From JACCUZ01 sp038246575 (lineage in GTDB: Bacteria > Actinomycetota > Actinomycetes > JACCUZ01), in the NCBI GenBank assembly GCA_038246575.1, contig JBBRVU010000027.1, positions 1 to 31,842 on the forward strand: a stretch of DNA of 31,842 nt, read 5' to 3'. Each line of letters opens with the position of its first letter. Within the stretch, counting starts at the first letter, position 1. The notes beneath the pieces were generated by a model, which worked only from the letters and a program-made list of their open reading frames with translations, was not told the DNA's origin and searched no databases. This document shows positions 15,602-23,444 of this stretch, in pieces. The translations under genes and the position numbers were made by a program.

Positions 15602-17929
15602 ATGTCCGCCACCCGCCCGCGCACCCTCGCCGAGGACCTGCGCACCCGCGACGACGCCGCGCTGGCGGCACTGCTGCGGGCCCGGCCGGACCTGCTCTCG
15701 CCGATCCCCTCCGACCTGACCTCGCTCGCGGCCCGCGCCACGACCCGTCCCTCCACGCAGCGCGCCATCGACCTGCTCGACCGGTTCACGCTGCAGGTCC
15801 TCGAGGCCGTGTGCGCGCTGCCGGAGCCGGTGACCGCCGCCGACCTGCGTGCCGCGGTGGTCGCCGACCCCGGCGCCGCGGTCACCGACCTGCTCGACCA
15901 GGCGCTGGTCTTCCGGGCCGGCGAGGCCAACGGCGACGGCTACGCCGGATTGATGGTGCCGCGCACTGTCCGCGAGGTGATCGGCGCCCCCGCAGGCCTC
16001 GGCCCACCGCTGGACCAGGCCCTGCTGGGCTACGGTCCGCGCCGGCTGGAGACGCTGGCCGCCGACATCGGCGGCCCCCCGCGCGAGGTGCTCGCCGATC
16101 CGGCCCGGCTCGATGCCTTGCTCGCGACGGCGGCCCCGGGCGCCCACGAGGCCCTGCAGTCCCTCGTCTGGGGACCACCGACCGGACGCCTGGACAACGC
16201 GCTGCGCGAGGTCTCCGCCGCGACGGCGGCGACGCCGGTGGAGTGGCTGCTGGCCCACGGCCTGCTCGTCGCCGGTGACGTCCGCACCGTCGTGCTGCCC
16301 CGGGAGGTGGCCCTGCACCTGCGCGCCGGCCGGGTCCACCCGGAGGTGCAGCCGACGCTGCCCGAGCACATCACCGGACCAGCCGACGCCCGGCGCGTGG
16401 ACTCGACTGCGGCCGGCGAGGCGGCCACCGTGGTCCGCCAGCTCGAGGAGCTGCTCGATCTGTGGGCCGATCTCCCGCCCCGGGTGCTGCGGGCGGGAGG
16501 CCTGGGCGTCCGCGACCGGGCGCGCACGGCCACCGCGCTCGATGTGAGCGAAGACGTCATGACCCTGATCGTCGAGGTCGCCCACGCTGCCGGGCTCGTC
16601 GCCGCCGGCGACGACGGGTTGGACGAAGCGTGGCTGCCCACGCAGACCTATGACGACTGGCTCGACGCCCCGACGGCGGAGCGCTGGGTGTTCCTGGTCG
16701 ACGCCTGGCGACGCTCGACCCGGGCCGCCGGGCTCGCGGGCGGCAAGGACCAGCGTGGCCGGGCACTGGCACCGCTGGGACCTGATCTCGACCGCACCCT
16801 GGCGCCGGTCGTCCGCGCCGCCGTGCTGGCCGACCTGGCCGGGCTGGCGCCAGGGCAGGCGACCACAGCTGACTCGCTGAGCGAGCGCCTGCGCTGGCGG
16901 GCACCCCGACGCGGTGGGCGGCTGCAGGACGACCTGGTGAGGTGGACGGTCCGGGAGGCCGGCGTCCTGGGTCTCACCGCGGGCGGGGCGCTGGCAACGC
17001 ACGCCCGCCGCCTCGTCGACGGCGACCCGGACGCCGCCATCGCGGCGCTGGACAAGGCGCTGCCGCCGCTGCTCGACCACGTCCTGCTGCAGGCCGACCT
17101 CACCGCGGTGGCACCCGGCCCGCTGCGGACCGACCTGGCCCGGTCGCTGCGACTGGTCGCCGATGTCGAGTCGACCGGCGGTGCCACGGTCTACCGCTTC
17201 ACCGAGGGCAGCGTCCGCCGGGCCTTCGACGCAGGCTGGACCGCGGTCGACGTCACGGATCTGCTGGCCTCGACGTCCCGGACGCCGGTGCCCCAGCCGC
17301 TGGCCTACCTCGTCGACGACGTGGCCCGCCGGCACGGCCGGATGCGCGTCGGCGCGGCGGCCGCGTTCGTGCGCGCCGACGACGAGAGCGTGCTGACCGA
17401 GCTGCTCTCCGACAAGCGGGCCTCGGCGCTGCGGCTGCGCCGGCTGGCGCCGACGGTGCTCTCCGCCCAGTCCGCTCCCGAGGTCGTGCTCGAGCGGCTG
17501 CGTGAGATGGGCTACGCACCGGCGGCCGAGGGCACCGACGGCGCCGTCGTCGTCCGCCGCCCCGAGTCCCGGCGCACGAGTGCCCGTCCCCCCGCGACGA
17601 TCACGAGTGTCGGACCGCCGCCGCCGGCCCCCGCGCTGCTCGCGGCCGCGGTCACGGCGCTGCGTGCCGGAGACCGGGCGTCGACCGTGACCCTGAGCCG
17701 GCCAGCGGCGGACATGCTCGCGATCCTGGGCGATGCGGCTGCCGCCGGCGAGTCGCTGTGGATCGGCTACGTCGACGCCGAGGGGCGCGGCACCCAGCGG
17801 GTGATCGACCCGGTGGCCGTCGAGGGCGGCCAGGTGTCGGCCTACGACCATCTGCGCGGCGCGATGCGCTCCTTCGCGGTGCACCGGATCACCGGCGTCT
17901 CGCCGGTTAGTGACGAGACGGCCTCCTGA
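15602..17929 (+). CDS. XPB-associated protein with WYL-like C-terminus (Rv0862c-like)
   Basis: The 775-residue protein belongs to the actinobacterial family annotated as helicase-associated or XPB/Ssl2-like domain protein, always found beside XPB. The N-terminal half has repeated winged-helix-like Leu/Ala-rich segments (LTLAEDLRT-type start; LDLLDRFTLQVLEAVCALPE-like). The middle contains PQPLAYLVDDVARRHGRMRV, which resembles the XPB N-terminal domain. The C-terminus (about 715-770, LWIGYVDAEGRGTQRVIDP to RSFAVHRITGV) looks like a WYL ligand- or DNA-sensing domain. There are no helicase ATPase motifs. It probably targets or regulates XPB on DNA; that is inference. ATG 15602 is chosen because the preceding part of the frame is antisense to the sulfotransferase gene. 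Confidence 0.85.
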   Translation: MSATRPRTLAEDLRTRDDAALAALLRARPDLLSPIPSDLTSLAARATTRPSTQRAIDLLDRFTLQVLEAVCALPEPVTAADLRAAVVADPGAAVTDLLDQALVFRAGEANGDGYAGLMVPRTVREVIGAPAGLGPPLDQALLGYGPRRLETLAADIGGPPREVLADPARLDALLATAAPGAHEALQSLVWGPPTGRLDNALREVSAATAATPVEWLLAHGLLVAGDVRTVVLPREVALHLRAGRVHPEVQPTLPEHITGPADARRVDSTAAGEAATVVRQLEELLDLWADLPPRVLRAGGLGVRDRARTATALDVSEDVMTLIVEVAHAAGLVAAGDDGLDEAWLPTQTYDDWLDAPTAERWVFLVDAWRRSTRAAGLAGGKDQRGRALAPLGPDLDRTLAPVVRAAVLADLAGLAPGQATTADSLSERLRWRAPRRGGRLQDDLVRWTVREAGVLGLTAGGALATHARRLVDGDPDAAIAALDKALPPLLDHVLLQADLTAVAPGPLRTDLARSLRLVADVESTGGATVYRFTEGSVRRAFDAGWTAVDVTDLLASTSRTPVPQPLAYLVDDVARRHGRMRVGAAAAFVRADDESVLTELLSDKRASALRLRRLAPTVLSAQSAPEVVLERLREMGYAPAAEGTDGAVVVRRPESRRTSARPPATITSVGPPPPAPALLAAAVTALRAGDRASTVTLSRPAADMLAILGDAAAAGESLWIGYVDAEGRGTQRVIDPVAVEGGQVSAYDHLRGAMRSFAVHRITGVSPVSDETAS

Positions 17930-18137
17930 GCCGGCGCGGCCCTGGTATCTCGAGGACGAGTCCACATCTCTGTCCGAGATGCAGCAGAAGCAGGTACGCC
18001 GTGGGCAGGCCCGTCGCGGGACGGACAATGTGCCGGAGCCGCAGGGCCCGGTCAGCGGGTCGACGAGTGCCCGGAGGACCACCGAGGAGGCGGCCTGCCT
18101 CCTGGCCGCGATCGACGAGGTGCTCGGCGGCCGCTGA
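17910..18137 (+). CDS. Small protein with Pup-like C-terminal helix
   Basis: A 75-residue hydrophilic protein encoded between the XPB partner (20-base overlap) and XPB. It is Arg/Gln/Glu/Ser/Thr-rich and probably disordered up to residue 55. It ends with the predicted helix TTEEAACLLAAIDEVLGGR. Over 15 residues this matches the Mpa/ARC-binding helix of the prokaryotic ubiquitin-like protein Pup (TEE-x3-LL-x2-ID-x-VL pattern). It then stops at Gly-Gly-Arg rather than continuing about 20 residues to Gly-Gly-Gln/Glu. Third positions are about 85% G/C, supporting translation. GTG 17910 has no clear ribosome site; ATG 17979 is an alternative. I do not know this family, and the Pup likeness may be chance. 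Confidence 0.5.
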   Translation: MTRRPPEPARPWYLEDESTSLSEMQQKQVRRGQARRGTDNVPEPQGPVSGSTSARRTTEEAACLLAAIDEVLGGR

Positions 18138-18191
18138 CGCCCCGCAGGCGCGGATTCGGCGGTTGTCCAGGCGATGGCGGACAATGACGCG

Positions 18192-19853
18192 GTGACCGAC
18201 GGCCCGCTCATCGTCCAGTCCGACAAGACACTGCTGCTCGAGGTGGACCACGACCGGGCCGCGGACTGCCGCCGGGAGATCGCGCCGTTCGCCGAGCTGG
18301 AGCGCTCCCCGGAGCACGTGCACACCTACCGGCTGACCCCGCTGGGGCTGTGGAACGCACGCGCCGCGGGGCACGATGCGGAGCAGGTCGTGGACGTGCT
18401 GCTGCGCTACAGCCGCTACGCCGTGCCGAACGCGCTGCTGGTCGACGTCGCGGACACGATGGCGCGCTACGGCCGGCTGCGGCTGGAGAAGCACCCGGTG
18501 CACGGGCTGGTGCTGATCACGACCGACCGGGCGGTGCTGGAGGAGGTCGCGCGGTCGAAGAAGATCGCGCCACTTCTCGGCATACGGGTCGACCCGGACA
18601 CGATCGCCGTTCACCCGTCCGAGCGGGGGCACGTCAAGCAGATGCTGCTCAAGCTCGGCTGGCCCGCCGAGGACCTCGCGGGCTACGTCGACGGCGAGGC
18701 GCACGCGATCTCGCTGGTGCAGGACGGCTGGACGATGCGCGCCTACCAGCAGGAGGCCGTGGACGGGTTCTGGCACGGCGGCTCGGGTGTCGTGGTCCTG
18801 CCGTGCGGGGCTGGCAAGACGATCGTCGGCGCGGCCGCGATGGCCCGGGCCGGCGCGACCACGCTGATCCTCGTCACCAACACGGTGGCGGCCCGGCAGT
18901 GGCGCCACGAGCTGCTCAAGCGCACGTCGCTGACCGAGGACGAGATCGGCGAGTACTCCGGCGCCCGCAAGGAGGTCCGGCCGGTCACCATCGCGACGTA
19001 CCAGGTGATGACCACTCGGCGGAAAGGTGTCTACACCCACCTCGAGCTGCTCGACGCGCGCGACTGGGGCCTCGTCGTCTACGACGAGGTGCACCTGCTG
19101 CCGGCGCCGATCTTCCGGATGACCGCCGACCTGCAGGCCCGCCGGCGGCTGGGCCTGACCGCGACGCTGGTGCGCGAGGACGGCCGTGAGGGCGACGTGT
19201 TCTCGCTGATCGGCCCCAAGCGCTACGACGCACCGTGGAAGGACATCGAGGCGCAGGGCTACATCGCTCCGGCCGACTGCGTCGAGGTGCGGGTGACGCT
19301 CTCGGAGTCCGAGCGACTGGCCTACGCCACCGCCGAACCCGAGGACCGCTACCGGTTCGCGTCCTCGACCGCGTCGAAGACCCGCGTGGTGGAACGACTG
19401 GTGGCCAGGCACCGCGGGGACCAGATGCTGGTGATCGGGCAGTACCTCGACCAGCTCGACGACCTCGGTGAGCGCCTCGACGCGCCGGTCATCAAGGGCG
19501 AGACGACGGTGAAGGAGCGCGAGCGGCTCTTCGACGCGTTCCGCACCGGCGAGATCTCGCTGCTCGTCGTGTCGAAGGTCGCCAACTTCTCGATCGACCT
19601 GCCCGAGGCGTCGATCGCGATCCAGGTGTCAGGGACGTTCGGCTCGCGGCAGGAGGAGGCGCAGCGGCTGGGCCGGGTGCTGCGTCCCAAGGCCGACGGG
19701 CGCACCGCGCGGTTCTACGCCGTGACCGCGCGCGACACCCTCGACCAGGAGTACGCGGCGCACCGGCAGCGGTTCCTCGCCGAGCAGGGCTACGCCTACC
19801 GGATCGTCGACGCCGACGACCTCGACGACCTGCAGTCGCTCGACCCCAGCTGA
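18192..19853 (+). CDS. xpb: XPB-type DNA repair helicase
   Basis: A 553-residue superfamily 2 helicase/translocase, ATP-driven with 3'-to-5' polarity in the family. The N-terminal XPB domain (TDGPLIVQSDKTLLLEVDHD; RYAVPNALLVDVADTMARYGR) is followed by Walker A LPCGAGKT, motif II YDEVHLLPAP, motif III GLTATLVRED, the RED element, and motif VI QRLGRVLRPKAD. It is collinear with M. tuberculosis Rv0861c throughout. GTG 18192 gives the family start TDGPLIVQ, with a GACAAT box six bases upstream; ATG 18174 would add six residues. The usual partner nuclease Bax1 is not present. The Rv0862c-like protein next door is the likely partner. Its 3' end overlaps the convergent ACT-domain pseudogene by 58 bases. 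Confidence 0.95.
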   Translation: MTDGPLIVQSDKTLLLEVDHDRAADCRREIAPFAELERSPEHVHTYRLTPLGLWNARAAGHDAEQVVDVLLRYSRYAVPNALLVDVADTMARYGRLRLEKHPVHGLVLITTDRAVLEEVARSKKIAPLLGIRVDPDTIAVHPSERGHVKQMLLKLGWPAEDLAGYVDGEAHAISLVQDGWTMRAYQQEAVDGFWHGGSGVVVLPCGAGKTIVGAAAMARAGATTLILVTNTVAARQWRHELLKRTSLTEDEIGEYSGARKEVRPVTIATYQVMTTRRKGVYTHLELLDARDWGLVVYDEVHLLPAPIFRMTADLQARRRLGLTATLVREDGREGDVFSLIGPKRYDAPWKDIEAQGYIAPADCVEVRVTLSESERLAYATAEPEDRYRFASSTASKTRVVERLVARHRGDQMLVIGQYLDQLDDLGERLDAPVIKGETTVKERERLFDAFRTGEISLLVVSKVANFSIDLPEASIAIQVSGTFGSRQEEAQRLGRVLRPKADGRTARFYAVTARDTLDQEYAAHRQRFLAEQGYAYRIVDADDLDDLQSLDPS

Positions 19854-20229
19854 GCGGCGCCGAGCAGGCGCACGACCTCCGCACCTCGCCCGACCGGCAC
19901 GAACACGTGGTCGTGGTGGTAGCCCGCGACCACATTGGCGCTGATCCCGGCATCGGCGAGGGTCGTCGCAACGGCGGCGGCGAGGCCGACGGCGTCCAGG
20001 ACGAGTGGACCCTGAGGGTGACCATGGCGGCCACGAAGTCGTAGTGCAGCCCCAACCCGTCGGCCTCGTCCTGCGGCACCACGACGGTGATGCCCTCGTC
20101 CTCCCGGACGAGCACGACGGGACTGCACCCGGGTGGGACCTCAGGCCCGGTCGCGAACACGAAGCGGTCCGCCAGCAGCTCCGGGCGCATGGTCGCGAGA
20201 AGGACGCCGAGATCTCGCTCGCCGGTCAT
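19796..20229 (-). pseudogene. ACT-domain protein (ACT_3/DUF2241-like), frameshifted
   Basis: The two halves of one protein lie in different frames. The first (from ATG 20229) reads MTGERDLGVLLATMRPELLA to FVFATGPEVPPG, then REDEGITVVVPQDEAD and VTLRVHSS. The second reads LDAVGLAAAVATTLADAGIS, NVVAGYHHDHVFVPVG and AEVVRLLGA. This is the pattern of the ACT_3 family of small amino-acid-sensing-type proteins. The family expects VHSSLDAVGL, and adding one G to the GG at 19999-20000 (plus strand) restores it. A one-base deletion or a sequencing error is therefore likely. The start overlaps the preceding gene by four bases (ATGA). The end overlaps the XPB gene's 3' end on the opposite strand. Confidence 0.8.
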
Positions 20230-20666
20230 CTGTCACTGCTCGCACGGACGCCGACCGTGGGCAGGACGTCGACCGTGCACTCGTAGTAGCGCATCGCGAG
20301 CTGCGCGGACTCGGTGTCGACCCTTCCCTCACCCACCGCGATGACCCGATTGAGCCAGAGGTGGGCATTGTGCTCGGTGCGGAAGGTCATCACGTGGACC
20401 CCGGAGCCGTCGTCGAGCGACGACATGCCCGTGACCGTGAACAGGACGACACCCCCCTCGTCCACGGTCACCGACCCGTGGGCGTCCGGGAAGGCGTAGC
20501 CCTGCCGGATGCGGGGGAAGTTCGACCACGTCGCTGGTCCCGCGATCCGCCCGGAGAACTGCGCCGTGCCCTGGCCGAACACCTGGCCGTCGGACCCGTC
20601 ACCGGCAGCGACGCTGTGCAGCAGGTCGTAGCTCCAGCTGACGTCGGCAAGGTGATCGAGGCGCAT
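20226..20666 (-). CDS. Conserved hypothetical protein, possibly DUF3237-like
   Basis: A 146-residue soluble protein rich in beta-strand sequence. Features include DGQVFGQGTAQFSGRIAG, WSNFPRIRQGYAFPDAHGSV, VLFTVTGMSSLDDG, MTFRTEHNAHLWLNRVIAVG and AMRYYECTVDVLP. The pattern recalls DUF3237/UPF0311 lipocalin-like proteins, but I am not certain. ATG 20666 is the only good start. The 3' end overlaps the ACT-domain gene start by four bases (ATGA), so the two form an operon. There are 193 bp to the divergent hypothetical gene on the plus strand, where I see no clear promoter. Confidence 0.75.
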   Translation of the reverse strand: MRLDHLADVSWSYDLLHSVAAGDGSDGQVFGQGTAQFSGRIAGPATWSNFPRIRQGYAFPDAHGSVTVDEGGVVLFTVTGMSSLDDGSGVHVMTFRTEHNAHLWLNRVIAVGEGRVDTESAQLAMRYYECTVDVLPTVGVRASSDR

Positions 20667-20859
20667 GACCTACGCGTACGGACCTGACACCGGCACGGCG
20701 ACCACCTCCCGTACCGATCGTGGCCCTTGGCCGCGCAGGAGGGAACCCCGTCGCGGCCCGATCTGTGCGCAGACGTATCAGCCGGGACCGCTGCCCGCTC
20801 AGTGCTGGTGGCGGGAGACCGCCGTGCGAGTCCGGACACCACGAGCAGCAGGAGCGACG

Positions 20860-21297
20860 ATGACGACGGTGCACAGCCCGCTGGAGCTGACGACGACCCT
20901 CGCGGCCACCACGCCGTACGACCACCGCGACCTCGCGCACCAGCTGGCCGCGCACCAGATCGCGACCGCGCTCGTCCGGAAGAGCGTCATCGACCCGGTG
21001 CCGATCCGGGTGTGGTGGCGGGTCACCGACGCCCTCCGGGCGAGCCTGCTGCACCCGCCGGCGACCGCCATCGACGAGGTCGACGGGGCCATCGCGGCGC
21101 TGCTCGCGCACATCGGCCGCCCGGCTCCCGCCCAGCAGGTCACGCTCCCGGGCCAGGCGGAGGGAGCTGCCCGGGCGTTGCGGGTCGCCCAGGCCCTGGT
21201 CGCCCGGCTGGTGTTCTCCCCCGACCCGACCTCGCCGACGCTGCTGCACGTCCGGCTCGCCCGGTTGCGCCGGGTCCTGCTGTCGCTGCCGGCCTGA
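20860..21297 (+). CDS. Hypothetical protein, helical
   Basis: I do not recognise this 145-residue protein. It is predicted all-helical, with TPYDHRDLAHQLAAHQIATA, VPIRVWWRVTDALRASLL, EVDGAIAALLAHIG and a C-terminal segment GAARALRVAQALVARLVF then LLHVRLARLRRVLLSLPA. It has no signal peptide or membrane span. ATG 20860 has GGAG five bases upstream; the frame stays open further 5' but becomes Arg/Thr-rich and overlaps the divergent promoter space. It lies 34 bp before the HelD gene, which seems to have its own leaderless promoter. Confidence 0.7.
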   Translation: MTTVHSPLELTTTLAATTPYDHRDLAHQLAAHQIATALVRKSVIDPVPIRVWWRVTDALRASLLHPPATAIDEVDGAIAALLAHIGRPAPAQQVTLPGQAEGAARALRVAQALVARLVFSPDPTSPTLLHVRLARLRRVLLSLPA

Positions 21298-21317
21298 TCT
21301 CAAGCCCGCCTGCGCGG

Positions 21318-21323
21318 TATCGT
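21318..21323 (+). promoter_or_regulatory. -10 box of a possible leaderless promoter (HelD)
   Basis: TATCGT lies eight bases before GTG 21332 and no Shine-Dalgarno is present in between. This matches other leaderless-looking starts in the window. Confidence 0.4.
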
Positions 21324-21331
21324 GCTGCCAC

Positions 21332-23368
21332 GTGCCTGCAGGTGACGCGACCCCCGATGTCCCGGTCCGCGACCCCGCCCTCGAGGCCGAGCAGACCTAC
21401 CTCGGCGCAGCCCGCGAGGAGCTGGCGCGGATGCGGGCGCGGACCCTCGCGCTGGACGCCCATGGCGGCGACGCGGTGTCCGAGCAGTACCTCGCGGCAT
21501 CGCTGAACCGCCGGGTGATCGCCCTCACCGACGACCCCGAGACACCACTGTTCTTCGGCCGCCTCGACCTGGCGCCACCCGACGGTCCGCCCGAGCGGCT
21601 CTACGTGGGACGCCGCCACGTCCACGACGACGACGGTGACCCGGTGGTCATCGACTGGCGGGCCGACGTGTCGACCGCGTTCTACCGCGCCACCCGGGCC
21701 AGCCCGATGGACGTGGCACTGCGGCGCAGGTTCGGCTTCGAGCGCGGCCACATCACGGCGTACGAGGACGAGCACCTCCTCGACCCGGGCGAGGCGACCC
21801 GACGCAGCGCGATTCTCGCCACCGAGATCGAGCGGCCGCGGGTAGGCCCGATGCGCGACATCGTGGCGACGATCCAGCCCGAGCAGGACGTGATCGTCCG
21901 GGCGGACGTCACCGACACGGTGTGCGTCCAGGGCGCTCCCGGCACCGGCAAGACCGCGGTCGGACTGCACCGGGCGGCATACCTGCTCTACACGCACAGC
22001 GCGCGGCTGCGGCGCGGCGGCGTGCTCGTCGTCGGGCCGAACTCGGCGTTCCTGTCCTACATCTCGGCGGTGCTGCCGGCGCTGGGCGAGGTGGACGTGC
22101 GGCAGGTGACGGTCGAGGAGCTGGTCGGCGCGCGGGTCACGATCCGCGGCGAGGACTCATCGGAGACCGCCGCCCTCAAGGGTGATGCGCGGATGGCGGT
22201 GGTCCTGCACAACGCCGTGTACGCCGCGCTGTCCGCACCGGTCGAGGCGCTGGTCCTGCCGCGCGGATCGCGGCGCTGGCGGGTGCCGGTGCACGTGCTG
22301 GCCGAGATCGTGGTCGAGCTGCGCGCGCGGGGTGTGCGCTACGGCGCGGCTCGCGCGATGCTCGCGCAGCGGTTGGCGCACGCCGTGTTGATGCAGATGG
22401 AGGCGGCCGGCGAGTCGCCGGACGATCGTGTGCAGGACGCAGTCGCGCGCAGCCCCCAGGTGCGGGCGATGGTGGACGCGCTCTGGCCGGCGCTGGATCC
22501 GCTGCGGGTGGTGCTCACGCTGCTCGGTGACGCCCAGGCTCTGGCCGACGCGGCCGACGGTGTGCTCGACGAGCGGGAGAAGACCTTGCTGCTGTGGGAG
22601 AAGCCGGCCCGCGGGCCGAAGAGCGCGCCGTGGTCGGTGGCCGACGCGGTGCTGATCGACGAGACCGCGGACCTGGTGGAGCGCGAGCCGAGTCTCGGTC
22701 ACGTCGTGCTCGACGAGGCGCAGGACCTGTCGGCGATGGCGTTGCGGGCAGTCGGTCGACGCTGCTCGACGGGGTCGGCAACAGTTCTGGGTGACATCGC
22801 GCAGGGGACGACGCCGTGGGCGACGGCCGACTGGACGACGACGCTGGCGCACCTGGGCAAGCCGGCAGGACAGATCGAGGTGCTGCGTCGTGGCTACCGG
22901 GTGCCGGCGCTGGTCATCGAGTACGCCAGCCGGCTGCTGTCGCACATCGCGCCGGGTGTGGCGCCGGCCGAGTCGGTGCGCGAGAACCCGGGCGAGCTGG
23001 TTGTGCGCCAGGTCGATGACGTCGTACGCGGGGTGGCCGAGCGGCTGGGCGAGGTCCTGGCGGCACCCGGGTCGGTCGGCGTCATCGTCGCCGACGCCGA
23101 CGTCCAGGCGCTGTCGGCCGGCCTCGGTGTCGGGCACTCAGTACTGGGGCGCGACGGCGAGCCCACTCGGGTCACCGTCGTGGCGGCGTCGCTGGCCAAG
23201 GGCCTGGAGTACGACCACGTCGTCGTCGTCGAGCCGGCAGCCATCGTCGCCGCCGAGCCGTCCCGGCGAGTGGGACTGCGGCGGCTCTATGTCGTGCTCA
23301 CCCGGGCGGTGTCCGGGCTCACCGTCGTACACGCCCGGCCGCTCCCCGAAGAGCTTTGCGGGGCCTGA
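21332..23368 (+). CDS. helD: HelD-type UvrD/Rep-like helicase, RNA polymerase recycling
   Basis: This 678-residue superfamily 1 ATPase is of the actinobacterial HelD kind, which binds RNA polymerase and frees it from DNA; some class II members also protect it from rifampicin. The N-terminal coiled coil (EAEQTYLGAAREELARMRAR) inserts into the secondary channel in known structures. The conserved VIDWRADVSTAFYRAT block, Walker A GAPGTGKT (201-208), Walker B VVLDEAQDLSAMALR, GDIAQGT, motif V AAASLAKGLEYDHVVV-like and RRLYVVLTRAV complete the ATPase. The length is near that of mycobacterial/streptomycete HelD. Rifampicin protection cannot be judged from the sequence alone. Confidence 0.92.
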   Translation: MPAGDATPDVPVRDPALEAEQTYLGAAREELARMRARTLALDAHGGDAVSEQYLAASLNRRVIALTDDPETPLFFGRLDLAPPDGPPERLYVGRRHVHDDDGDPVVIDWRADVSTAFYRATRASPMDVALRRRFGFERGHITAYEDEHLLDPGEATRRSAILATEIERPRVGPMRDIVATIQPEQDVIVRADVTDTVCVQGAPGTGKTAVGLHRAAYLLYTHSARLRRGGVLVVGPNSAFLSYISAVLPALGEVDVRQVTVEELVGARVTIRGEDSSETAALKGDARMAVVLHNAVYAALSAPVEALVLPRGSRRWRVPVHVLAEIVVELRARGVRYGAARAMLAQRLAHAVLMQMEAAGESPDDRVQDAVARSPQVRAMVDALWPALDPLRVVLTLLGDAQALADAADGVLDEREKTLLLWEKPARGPKSAPWSVADAVLIDETADLVEREPSLGHVVLDEAQDLSAMALRAVGRRCSTGSATVLGDIAQGTTPWATADWTTTLAHLGKPAGQIEVLRRGYRVPALVIEYASRLLSHIAPGVAPAESVRENPGELVVRQVDDVVRGVAERLGEVLAAPGSVGVIVADADVQALSAGLGVGHSVLGRDGEPTRVTVVAASLAKGLEYDHVVVVEPAAIVAAEPSRRVGLRRLYVVLTRAVSGLTVVHARPLPEELCGA

Positions 23369-23381
23369 CGGACTGACATCT

Positions 23382-23400
23382 GTCACGGCCAGGTCGTGAC
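23382..23400. repeat. Inverted repeat upstream of the ABC/two-component operon
   Basis: GTCACG, seven bases, CGTGAC, lying 45-63 bases before the ATPase start and just after the helD stop. A third GTCACG follows at 23403-23408. It could be an operator for the operon's own NarL-type regulator, or a weak helD terminator. Confidence 0.35.
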
Positions 23401-23444
23401 GGGTCACGCATCCCCGCCCCTCGCTCGCCCGGCACGGTGGGTGC

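Noticed and set aside
14906..18325. 1139-residue minus-strand open frame across the sulfotransferase and XPB-partner genes
   Set aside because: It is antisense to two well-supported genes, is rich in Arg, Gly, His and Gln, and has no domain. Such frames are common at this GC content.
17907..19412. 501-residue minus-strand frame opposite xpb
   Set aside because: Antisense to a clearly conserved helicase; no recognisable domain.
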